From Corallococcus caeni (lineage in GTDB: Bacteria > Myxococcota > Myxococcia > Myxococcales > Myxococcaceae), in the NCBI RefSeq assembly GCF_036245865.1, contig NZ_BTTW01000002.1, forward strand, positions 992,001 through 1,056,000: a stretch of DNA of 64,000 bases, read 5' to 3'. Shown here piece by piece: positions 20,158-28,251 of the stretch. Below the pieces are notes generated by a model. That model was not told where the DNA came from and did no database searches. It saw only the letters and a list, made by a program, of their open reading frames with translations. The position numbers and the translations under genes are program-made. Each line of letters opens with the position of its first letter. Positions within the stretch are counted from its first letter, which is position 1.

Positions 20158-23100
20158 ATGTACTGTCCTGCCTGCCGACAAGAACGCCTGGGAAGCGCGC
20201 GCCAGTGCGTCGTCTGTGGCAATCGTCTCGCCGCACGAGCCCGGTCCGATATCGAGGCCGAGCTCGCGCACGTCCACTTCCTCCTGGACGAGGTGCGACG
20301 CTGGGACGTCCATGACGTACCGCCCCACGTCAGCCGCCGCCTCACCGAACGCTACGAGCGGCAGGCCCGGATCCTCCTCTCCGTCCTCACGGAGACGCCC
20401 GCCGAGGCTCGCAACGAGGCCGTCGTGCCTCCGACGATGGGGGAGGGCGCGGTCGCCCTCGGTCCTGTCGCGCTTCCTGCCGTCGACGCGGTTCCCGCTG
20501 AGGCGCCTGTCGCGCAGGTGGCCGCGGACCTCGTCGCCGATGCCTCCGCTTCCGCTGCTCACGCTGCTGTCATCGATGCCTCTGGCTCGAACGAGTCCGC
20601 CGCTCACGTTGTCGCTTCTGACGCTGCTGTCGCTCCGGACGCTCACGCCGCTGTCTCCGACGCTGCTGTCGCTCCGGACGCCCACGCCGCTGTCGCCAGC
20701 GACGCTGTCTCCGCTACTTCGAACGCTTACGCCACCGACGCCTCCGCGACCCCTGGTGCTACGGGGCCTTCCGCGGTTCGCTTCACCACGCTCGATCTCG
20801 CTGCGGCCCTCGGCATCGCGCCTCCGACTCCCGGGCTCCCCCGCGTCCCTCACGCTTCGGCCGCGGCCCGTGATTCCTCTGAGTCCCGTGCGCGGGCCGT
20901 GAACGAACAGCGCGCGGCCCGTCAGCTGCCCCCGAACCCGGGCGAAGCGTTCATGGAGCCTCCCGCTCCGAAGAGCCGCACGGCCCGCCTCGTCGAGGAG
21001 ACGTCGACGTGGAGCCGCGTGTGGCGGCCGTTCCTCTACGAGAGCATCGCGTGGTTCATCGGCGCGTTCCTCATCCTCTCCGGCACGCTCTACTTCGTCT
21101 TCGAGTCCTGGGCCGGGATGACGTCCGTCACCCGCTCGCTCACCGTCTTCCTCATGACCGTGGGCTACTCCGTCGGCTTCTCCGTCTGGGGCGGCGTCCT
21201 CGCCCGCCGCGAGTCCCTGCGCAGGCCCGGCCACATCCTCGGCCTCATCGGCTCCGCCGTGGCCCCGCTCGGCGGCGTCGCGCTGGGGCCCATGGGCTTC
21301 GGTGAAACCCTCCAACTCGACGGCGTGCACCCCGCGCTGCTCGTTCCGCTCCTCTTCGTCTGGGCCGGCGCCGCCGCCTGGCTCGCCCGCAAGCCCTCCG
21401 AGTCCTTCGACGCGCCCTCCCGCCCGTTCATCCAGCTGGGCCTCGTCGGCGCCACGCTCATCATGGGCCTGGCCCCCCTGGCCGCGCGAGTGGGCACCCC
21501 GGCGGTGTGGCTCAACGCCCTGCCGTGCGTCCTCTTCTTCCTGCTGTCGAGCAAGGCCACCACCACCCCGCGCAAGGGCGACGCGCTCGCGTTCGCGCTC
21601 ACCGCGCCCCTGTACCTCACCGCGCTGTTCGCCATCCGGTTGCACCTGGCCCTGGCCACCGCGGGCACTCCCGTCCCTCCCGGCACCTACGCGCCCTTCG
21701 TCGCGTTCGTGCTCGCCACCTGCCTGCGCTTCCGCACGCTCGAGGAGAACCGCGCCGCGGATCCGCTCGCGGTCGGCACCGTCGCGCTCCAGGTGGCCTG
21801 CCTCGCGGGCGCCATCACCGGCACCAACCCCTCCCTCTTCCTCACCGCCGCCATCTTCACCGGCACGCTCGTGTCGCTGTCGCGTGGCCCGGTGAACCGG
21901 CTGCCGTGGCTCTACCCGGCCTATGTCGGCGCCTACTTCACCTATGCGTCCAGCGTGCAGCTGGTCCCGCACGCCATCACCGTCCTCCTCAACGCCATCA
22001 AGGCGCGCCTGGGCTACCCGCCCGCGGAGGTGCTGCCCTTCCAGTACGGCGCGCTGACGGCCATCCCGTTCGTGCTCGCGGGCCTCGTGCTCGCGTACCG
22101 CGCCCAGCAGCGCGGCGAGCGCACCGGTGACGCGCGCTCCCTGGGGCTCGCGGACGTGCTGCTGCGCGCCACCACGTGGGCCGCGCCCGTGTTCGCGATC
22201 TACGGACACCTGGGCACCGACTCGCGCCCGGCCTTCTTCGCCGCGCTCGCGCTGGCCGGGATGTCCCTGGGCGCGGGCCTGCTGTTCAAGCGCTTCCCGC
22301 TGACCGCCGTGGGCTCGGTGCTCCTCGCCGTGCTGCCCTTCGACGCCATCCGCATCTTCGGCGCGGGCCCCGCGACCGTCGTGGCCGGCGTGCTGGCCCT
22401 GGGCCTCGCGGGCCTCGCCTGGCGCCTCGATGACGAGCGCACGCGGCGCTTCGTCTCCGCCGTGGTCGGCGTCATCGCGACGTGCGGGTTCGCCATCGCG
22501 CTCGTCACCCAGCCCATCACCGCGCCCGTCGTGGGCATGACGCTGGGCTGCGCGGGCGTGCTGGTGGCCGCGTACCGGCTGCGCGACGAGCGCTACCTCG
22601 CCTACGGCGCGTTCCTCGCGGGCGCCATCCTGCCGAAGCTCGCCTCGGTCCACTCCACGCAGGCGCTGCTCGCGACAATGGTGGGCGGCGCGCTGGTGCT
22701 CGCGCTCCTGGGCGAGCGCGGCGGCCTGCTCAAGCGGCTGGGCGTGCCGGCCCTCCTGTACGCGGGGCTCGCCGTGATGTGGGGCCTGGTCGACCAGGCC
22801 TTCATGGGCCCCGTGCTCCTCACCGCCGCCGCGACCGTGGCGGTGACCTCCCGCAGCTTTCCGGGCGTGCGGCCGTTCGCGGTCGTGCTCGTGGGCTTCG
22901 CGCTCCTGCCGGACGTGCCCCAGGTCTACACCGCGTGGGGCCTGTCGCCGGGGCTGTCGCTGGGGCTGCTCGTCGTCGGGTCGCTCGTGGCCTCCCTCGT
23001 CGCCGCGCGCAAGGGCAAGAGCGCGAGCACCACCACCGCGGGCATCCTCGCGCTCATCCTGCCGCTGGTGCCGGTGGCGCTGGCCCCCTACAGCCAGCAG

Positions 23101-25884
23101 CCCCTGTTCCTGCTGGGCGCGGCGCTGGCAGCGCTCTTCACCGCCCGCACGCTGCCCGTGACGGTGGGCCTGCTGCTGGCCACCATCGAGGCCACCGTCG
23201 CGTTGCACACGGCCGGCCCGCTGGCCCTGGTGGGGCTCGCCGCGCTCCTCAGCGTCCTGGCCCTCCTGGACGAAGTGCCCGCCGTGCGCCGCATCGCCAC
23301 GGGCGGCGAGTCGTTCCGCATCGTCGCCACGCTGGGCGCGATGGCGGTGATGGCGGACGCGTCGATGTCCTGGCACGGGCACGCGCTGTCCCTGTCTCGC
23401 GGCGCCATGCCGCTCGCGCTCGTCGGACCGGCGCTGCTGCCGCTGTTGTGGACGCGCTCGCTGCGCCAGCCCTTCGTCGCGGCGCTGATGGTGCCCTATG
23501 GTGTGCTGACCCTGACGGCCTGGCACCCGCCGTTCATGTGGACCGCGCTGCTGCCGCTCTTCCCGCTGTTCGTGGTGCGCGTCGTGGAGCACGTGCCCGC
23601 CGTGGCCTCGCTGCTCCTGCACTCGCGGGAGGAGGGCCCGCGCCACGAGCTGTCGAAGTGGATGCAGGTGGCGCTCGCGTGCCTGGGCGCGGGGATGCTG
23701 CTGAACCCGGAGGCGGAGTTGGGGCAGCGCACGGCCCTCTTCTGCGCCATCGCGCTGGTGCCCATGACGGGGCCGCTGCCGTCCGTCCGTGTCATCGCCG
23801 CGTCCCTGATCCTGGTGTTCATCCCGGACGCGCGGCCCTGGGCCACCGGCCTGCTGCTGGCCCTGGCGCTGGCGGAGCACCACGCTCCCCAGGCCCTGGC
23901 CGCCTTCTTCCGCGGCCCGCGCGACACGGCGCTGCGCGCCTCCGCCACTGGTTCTGCTCTGGCGATCGCGGCCATCTCCACGCTGGTGCTGCCGTCTCCT
24001 GGCGCGCTCGCGGTGCTGGGCGCGGTGGTGCTCCTGTCCGCGTTCCTGCTATCGCAGCGCTGGCTGCTCACGGCGGCGGTGGCGGTGTTCGCGCTCGCGC
24101 CGCTGGGGCAGACAGGGACGCTCTCGGTGGGCGAGTGGCGTTCAGATGGCGCCGTGCTCGTCGCGCTCGTGGCCCTTGCCTCCGCGCTGCTGTCCGCGCT
24201 GTGCCAGTCCGGCGCCGTGCAGCGCGCGCTGACGAACGTCACCGCGCGCCTGACGCCCGGCATCGAGGGCACCTGGAGCGAGCCGCTGTGGGCCGGGGGC
24301 GCCGGCACCGTGGCGCTGCTCGTGGGCCTGCGGCTGATGGATGCGGGCCCGGGCGAGCTGCCCCTGTCCGTGGCGCTGGTCGCGGGCGCCGCGTCGCTGA
24401 CGCTGATGGTGACGCGCGAGCGCCTGATGATGAACGCCGCCACGGCGCTGCTGGGCCTGGTGCTGGTCGCCGCCGTGCCGCCCCTGTGGGCGCCCGCGGT
24501 GGTGGCGGGCACGGGCCTGGTGCTCGCGGGCGTGGGCTTCGCGCTGGACCGGCGCGGCGTGGCGGTGGGCGCGGCCCTGCACCACGGCGGCGCGGTGCTG
24601 GCGCTGGTGTCGCTGGCGGGCCTGCGCTCGCTCACGCACCCGGGCATGCCGCTGTGCGTGCTCTTCGCGTGGGCCACGGCGTGGGTGGTGGTGCTGCGCC
24701 GCCGGGACCGCGAGTGGGTGGGCTGGCTGGCGTCCCTCTTCGCCGTGCACGCCTTCATCCTGAACTATGGGGCAACGCACTCCACCGGCCGGGGCGCGGA
24801 GTTCATCCTCCCGTACTTCGGCGCGGCGACGGCGCTCTTGGCCACGCTGGTGCTGTCCGTGGCGGGCAAGGCGGTGCGCGGGCGCATGGGGCGGGCGTTC
24901 TCCGTCATCGCGCTCATCGAGGTGCTGTTCGCGGTGCTGGCGGTGCGCCTGCCGGGCGGCGCGGCGCGCGAGGCGTGGGTGGCGTGCGGCGGGCTCGGGG
25001 TCCTGCTGTTCGCCCTGGTGCGCCACGCGGCGCGCGAGGAGGACGAGTCCGCCGCGTGGCTCGCGCAGGCGGTGGTGGCGACGGGCTACTTCTGCGTGCG
25101 CTTCATCGGCCTGGACGCGCGGCCCGACGCCGCGGACAGCCTGGTGTCCATCATGGGCGGCGCGGCCTTCACCGGCCTGTACCTCTTCGTGCGGCGCGAG
25201 GGCCTGGGCCGCAAGGCCTTCCGCCGTCCCGCCGTGGCGGGCGCGTGGCTCTTCCCGCTGGCGGGCCTGCTGACGGTGCCGTGGAGCCAGCCGTTCGTGG
25301 CCATGGCGCTGCTCGTGGGCTACGCGGCGCACTTCGCGGCGCTCGCGGCGTTCACGAAGCAGAAGGGCCCCGCGTCGCTGATGTCCGTCGCGGCCTTCAA
25401 CACGGCGCTGTACCTCGTGTGGCTGGGCACCGGCTCCGGCGAGCCGCAGTACTACGCCATCCCCGCGGGCCTCTCCCTGCTCCTGCTCCTGCGCGTCTTC
25501 CGCAAGGGGCTGTCGCAGGACGCCTACGCGCAGCTGCGCGCCCTGGCGGTGACGGGCATCTACGTGGCGGGCGCGTGGAAGCCGCTGCTCTTCAACGACG
25601 GCGAGGCGATGCTCCTGTGCGTCTTCCTCTGCCTCGTGGGCGTGGGCGCGGGCATCGCGCTGCGGATCCGCTCCTACGTGTACCTGGGCTCGGCGTTCCT
25701 GGTGACGGCGGTGGCCGCCAACCTGGTGCGCTTCGGCATGCGCGACCACCGCGTGGGCGCCGCGTTCCTGTCGCTCCTGGGCCTCATGGTGGTGGGATTC
25801 ATGGTGGTGCTCAGCGCCCACCGCGCAGCCCTGCTCCAGAAGTACGCGCGGGTGCGAGACCTGCTCGCGACCTGGGAGGGATGA
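20158..25884 (+). CDS. Giant polytopic membrane protein with N-terminal zinc ribbon
   Basis: A 1908-residue protein. It opens with a zinc ribbon (Cys3, Cys6, Cys17, Cys20) and a short charged helix. A 130-residue Ala/Val/Asp/Ser-rich linker follows, with a 13-residue repeat. A basic stretch (TARLVEETSTWSRVWRPFLYES) leads into roughly 1600 residues of almost continuous hydrophobic helices, several dozen by eye, separated by very short loops. The first membrane block (WFIGAFLILSGTLYFVFESWAG) resembles the start of DUF2157-type membrane proteins. No transporter signature or enzymatic loop is evident. The ATG at 20158 has AGGGGG at eight-base spacing. Function unknown; it is a stand-alone gene. 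Confidence 0.85.
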   Translation: MYCPACRQERLGSARQCVVCGNRLAARARSDIEAELAHVHFLLDEVRRWDVHDVPPHVSRRLTERYERQARILLSVLTETPAEARNEAVVPPTMGEGAVALGPVALPAVDAVPAEAPVAQVAADLVADASASAAHAAVIDASGSNESAAHVVASDAAVAPDAHAAVSDAAVAPDAHAAVASDAVSATSNAYATDASATPGATGPSAVRFTTLDLAAALGIAPPTPGLPRVPHASAAARDSSESRARAVNEQRAARQLPPNPGEAFMEPPAPKSRTARLVEETSTWSRVWRPFLYESIAWFIGAFLILSGTLYFVFESWAGMTSVTRSLTVFLMTVGYSVGFSVWGGVLARRESLRRPGHILGLIGSAVAPLGGVALGPMGFGETLQLDGVHPALLVPLLFVWAGAAAWLARKPSESFDAPSRPFIQLGLVGATLIMGLAPLAARVGTPAVWLNALPCVLFFLLSSKATTTPRKGDALAFALTAPLYLTALFAIRLHLALATAGTPVPPGTYAPFVAFVLATCLRFRTLEENRAADPLAVGTVALQVACLAGAITGTNPSLFLTAAIFTGTLVSLSRGPVNRLPWLYPAYVGAYFTYASSVQLVPHAITVLLNAIKARLGYPPAEVLPFQYGALTAIPFVLAGLVLAYRAQQRGERTGDARSLGLADVLLRATTWAAPVFAIYGHLGTDSRPAFFAALALAGMSLGAGLLFKRFPLTAVGSVLLAVLPFDAIRIFGAGPATVVAGVLALGLAGLAWRLDDERTRRFVSAVVGVIATCGFAIALVTQPITAPVVGMTLGCAGVLVAAYRLRDERYLAYGAFLAGAILPKLASVHSTQALLATMVGGALVLALLGERGGLLKRLGVPALLYAGLAVMWGLVDQAFMGPVLLTAAATVAVTSRSFPGVRPFAVVLVGFALLPDVPQVYTAWGLSPGLSLGLLVVGSLVASLVAARKGKSASTTTAGILALILPLVPVALAPYSQQPLFLLGAALAALFTARTLPVTVGLLLATIEATVALHTAGPLALVGLAALLSVLALLDEVPAVRRIATGGESFRIVATLGAMAVMADASMSWHGHALSLSRGAMPLALVGPALLPLLWTRSLRQPFVAALMVPYGVLTLTAWHPPFMWTALLPLFPLFVVRVVEHVPAVASLLLHSREEGPRHELSKWMQVALACLGAGMLLNPEAELGQRTALFCAIALVPMTGPLPSVRVIAASLILVFIPDARPWATGLLLALALAEHHAPQALAAFFRGPRDTALRASATGSALAIAAISTLVLPSPGALAVLGAVVLLSAFLLSQRWLLTAAVAVFALAPLGQTGTLSVGEWRSDGAVLVALVALASALLSALCQSGAVQRALTNVTARLTPGIEGTWSEPLWAGGAGTVALLVGLRLMDAGPGELPLSVALVAGAASLTLMVTRERLMMNAATALLGLVLVAAVPPLWAPAVVAGTGLVLAGVGFALDRRGVAVGAALHHGGAVLALVSLAGLRSLTHPGMPLCVLFAWATAWVVVLRRRDREWVGWLASLFAVHAFILNYGATHSTGRGAEFILPYFGAATALLATLVLSVAGKAVRGRMGRAFSVIALIEVLFAVLAVRLPGGAAREAWVACGGLGVLLFALVRHAAREEDESAAWLAQAVVATGYFCVRFIGLDARPDAADSLVSIMGGAAFTGLYLFVRREGLGRKAFRRPAVAGAWLFPLAGLLTVPWSQPFVAMALLVGYAAHFAALAAFTKQKGPASLMSVAAFNTALYLVWLGTGSGEPQYYAIPAGLSLLLLLRVFRKGLSQDAYAQLRALAVTGIYVAGAWKPLLFNDGEAMLLCVFLCLVGVGAGIALRIRSYVYLGSAFLVTAVAANLVRFGMRDHRVGAAFLSLLGLMVVGFMVVLSAHRAALLQKYARVRDLLATWEG
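20620..20697 (+). repeat. Two-copy 39-bp tandem repeat in the linker of the giant membrane protein
   Basis: Units 20620-20658 and 20659-20697 differ at only three positions by eye and encode the 13-residue unit DAAVAPDAHAAVS/A. Partial, more diverged copies lie on both sides. The repeat falls in the disordered linker between the zinc ribbon and the membrane region. Confidence 0.75.
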
Positions 25885-25947
25885 TCGCTGTTTGACGTAA
25901 AACGATTCCGGGGTTGAATGCGCCCGCGTTCACCCCCGGAGGACTTG

Positions 25948-26844
25948 TTGCTGCTGCGCCGTTCGTCGCTCGTCACCCTGATGTCGCTGGGCTGCCTGGT
26001 GGGTTGTGCGCACGTCCCGGACGCCGCGCCTCGCATGGCGGTGGAACTGCCGCTTTCAGCCGCCTCGCCGCCCTCCACCGTTGAAGCGCCAAGGGTCGCG
26101 GCGGTGGGCGCGGAGGGCGCACTCGGCGCGAAGGCCGAAGCCCCTCCGCCGCTGGCCTTCGTGACGCCCGAGGGCAGCGAGGGACTGGCGGCGCTGCTGG
26201 AGGCGGACGCGCACCCGATGCCGGAGGAGGCGGGCGTCATCGCGGCGGCGCTGGAGGCCGCGGCGCTCTTCACCGGACCCACGCAGGGGCCGGGTGGCTT
26301 CTGGGACGAATTGCTGCCGCCGCCGTCGAAGCAGGCGCGCGGCATCGTGGCGCGCGCGGCGCAGCTGGTGGGCGCGCGGCGTTTGGACCGCTCGGTGCCC
26401 AATGACTGTTCGGGGCTGGTGCGGCTGGCCTATCTCCAGGCCGGCATCGACCTGGTGGCGCACGGCTTCCTCGCGGGCGAGAACGCGGTGACGGGCATCT
26501 TCCGTCGCGCGCAGGCGGCGGGCGCGGTGCACCGGCTGAACCCGCGTCCGGGCGACCTGGCGTTCTTCAAGGAGACGTACGACCGCAACCGCGACGGCAA
26601 GCGCAACGACGGCATGACGCACATCGCGGTCGTGGAGGCCGTGGCGCCGGACGGCACCGTGACGTTCATCCACCGGGGCGGCAAGGGCGTGGCGCGCAGC
26701 CGCATGAACCTGGCCTTCCCCACGGTGCACAAGCTGAACTCCGGTGCGCTGCTCAACGACTTCATCCGACCGGCGAGCAAGGGGATGCGCGCGTACCTCG
26801 CGGGCGAGCTGTTCGTCGCGTTCGCTTCACCTGGAGGTTTGTAG
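25948..26844 (+). CDS. NlpC/P60-like lipoprotein (putative cell-wall peptidase)
   Basis: A 298-residue lipoprotein with an Arg-Arg leader and a lipobox ending in LVGC (Cys near residue 20). After a Pro/Ala-rich linker comes a papain-like NlpC/P60 or CHAP-type domain. The catalytic Cys is in VPNDCSGLVRLAY and the catalytic His in MTHIAVVEAV. Just before the His, DRNRDGKRND matches an EF-hand-like calcium loop. Such enzymes cut peptide stems of peptidoglycan, either their own or that of prey. I prefer the TTG at 25948 because GGAGG (25938-25942) is five bases upstream; the ATG at 25918 would lengthen the leader by ten residues. It has its own short intergenic regions. Confidence 0.85.
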   Translation: MLLRRSSLVTLMSLGCLVGCAHVPDAAPRMAVELPLSAASPPSTVEAPRVAAVGAEGALGAKAEAPPPLAFVTPEGSEGLAALLEADAHPMPEEAGVIAAALEAAALFTGPTQGPGGFWDELLPPPSKQARGIVARAAQLVGARRLDRSVPNDCSGLVRLAYLQAGIDLVAHGFLAGENAVTGIFRRAQAAGAVHRLNPRPGDLAFFKETYDRNRDGKRNDGMTHIAVVEAVAPDGTVTFIHRGGKGVARSRMNLAFPTVHKLNSGALLNDFIRPASKGMRAYLAGELFVAFASPGGL

Positions 26845-26921
26845 TCTCACGGCAGTCCATCTCCAGGGCTCGCACCGCGAGCGCGTTTGAATCCAGACGC
26901 GGGTGTGGCGTCATCCCGCGC

Positions 26922-27329
26922 ATGAGATTGTCCCTGCTCCTGGGAAGCCTGTTGCTGTCGTCCGGCTGCATCGTGGCGGAGACGCGCCCCTCGCATCCGC
27001 ACCGACCGCCTCCGCGTCCGCCCCCGTCACGCCCGGTGGCGATGGGCTACGACGAGGCCGTGCGGCGCGGGTTCGACCAGTGCCGCGCTCGCGGCTACCG
27101 CTGCGAGTTGCAGGAGGCGCACCTCACCGGCAACGACGTGTGGAAGGTGAAGTTCCGCGTGGATGGCCGGGGCGAGAAGGGGCACCTGCACCTGGACTAC
27201 GACGCGTACTCGCGCAACCTCATCAAGGTGAACGACAAGGTGAAGGACAAGGGCGGCCACTGGGACGACGACGACTGGGACGGCCCGGGGCGTGGCAAGA
27301 AGAAGGGCCACGCGCGCCGGGACGACTGA
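26922..27329 (+). CDS. Small hypothetical lipoprotein with acidic-basic tail
   Basis: A 135-residue protein with a lipobox ending in LLLSSGC (Cys near residue 16). A Pro/His/Arg-rich linker follows, then a compact domain of about 70 residues with two cysteines (RARGYRC region). The tail has a run of Asp followed by Lys/Arg-rich residues. The mature domain, with VWKVKFRVDGRGEKGHLHLDYDA, looks like a small beta-rich fold of the kind seen in PepSY-like proteins, but this is weak. It converges on the metallo-beta-lactamase gene with 15 bases between. Confidence 0.65.
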   Translation: MRLSLLLGSLLLSSGCIVAETRPSHPHRPPPRPPPSRPVAMGYDEAVRRGFDQCRARGYRCELQEAHLTGNDVWKVKFRVDGRGEKGHLHLDYDAYSRNLIKVNDKVKDKGGHWDDDDWDGPGRGKKKGHARRDD

Positions 27330-27344
27330 GCCGCCGCGTCGCTC

Positions 27345-28115
27345 TCAGTTCGAGGCCTTCTTCAGCAGGGCCTCGGTGTGGTCCAGCAGCTGCGTCCCGC
27401 CGGGCTGCTCGTGGCCGGGCACGATGATGCGGGCGTCGGGGAAGTGCTCGCGCTCGCGCTTCAGGCTGGCGGGCCAGGCGGCGACGTCCGCGTCCTCCAG
27501 GTTGCCCAGGGTCTTCGCGCTGGCGTCCTTGATGAAGCAGCCGCCGTAGAGGATGCCGGACGCCGGGTGCATCACGACGAGGTTGTCGGGCGTGTGGCCG
27601 GCGCCGGGGAAGAACACGGACAGCGGGCCGAAGTCCTGCGCGTCGCTCAGCCGCTGCTGGGGCACGGGGTTGCCCTCCGCCTTGGCGCGGCGGGCAGTGT
27701 CCTCGCGCGCGTGGACGGGGATGCCCTGGGCGTCGAGCGTGGGGATGCCGCCGGTCCGGTCGATGTGGAAGTGCGTCACCAGCGCCGCGCGCACCGGGTG
27801 GTGGAGCGTGTCCTTCGCCCAGGCGAGCAGTACCTTGGAGTGCTCCGGCGTCCACCCTGTGTCGACGAGGATGGACGCGTCACCGTCCTCCACCAGGAGC
27901 CCGTTCGCGGGCGTGCCGCCCCAGTCCTTGCCCGCCTTCGTGACGTGGATCCACACGCCCGGGGCGATGCGGCGCACGCTCACGTCCTTCGCGAGCACGA
28001 CCTCCTCCTGCTTCGCGGAGGCAGCCTTGGTGGACGTCTTGAGAGGCGGCGCCGCGGAGGCGGTGGCGGCACAGGCGAGGAAGGCGAGCAGGGTGACGCG
28101 GTGCAGTGGCTTCAT
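27345..28115 (-). CDS. Subclass B1 metallo-beta-lactamase
   Basis: A 256-residue exported protein with a signal peptide (LLAFLACAATASAA). It has the complete B1 zinc set: His115, His117 and Asp119 in HFHIDRTGG; His174 in GAGHTPDN; Cys193 in YGGCFIKD; His235 in VPGHEQPGG. The B1 substrate-binding Lys196 (GGCFIK) and Asn205 (LGNLEDAD) are also in place, as in the acquired carbapenemases IMP and VIM. It should hydrolyse beta-lactams, probably including carbapenems, in the periplasm. I start at the ATG at 28115 (GGAG upstream). No mobile-element sequence surrounds it, so it looks like a resident gene. It is 136 bp downstream of the kinase-cyclase gene. Confidence 0.9.
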   Translation of the reverse strand: MKPLHRVTLLAFLACAATASAAPPLKTSTKAASAKQEEVVLAKDVSVRRIAPGVWIHVTKAGKDWGGTPANGLLVEDGDASILVDTGWTPEHSKVLLAWAKDTLHHPVRAALVTHFHIDRTGGIPTLDAQGIPVHAREDTARRAKAEGNPVPQQRLSDAQDFGPLSVFFPGAGHTPDNLVVMHPASGILYGGCFIKDASAKTLGNLEDADVAAWPASLKREREHFPDARIIVPGHEQPGGTQLLDHTEALLKKASN

Positions 28116-28251
28116 GGGGCTCCAGGAAGGGGAACGCATTGAGAGGCCCGCCGCGACTGCAAGATGGATGCACAGCGGATCCGCCGCGCTCCAGTCCGAG
28201 TCCCCCGCGAACGCGCGGCCTCCGTGCCGCACCCGCGTCCGGGGAGCCACG

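Noticed and set aside
19909-23883. A 1324-codon minus-strand frame across the GNAT and giant membrane-protein genes
   Set aside because: The translation is a Glu/Gly/Arg/His-rich low-complexity product typical of antisense to GC-rich genes, with no ribosome binding site or domain.
22482-25895. A long plus-strand alternative frame inside the giant membrane-protein gene
   Set aside because: It is Arg/Ala/Gly-rich without motifs. The overlapping frame has regular hydrophobic helices, a zinc ribbon and a good start.
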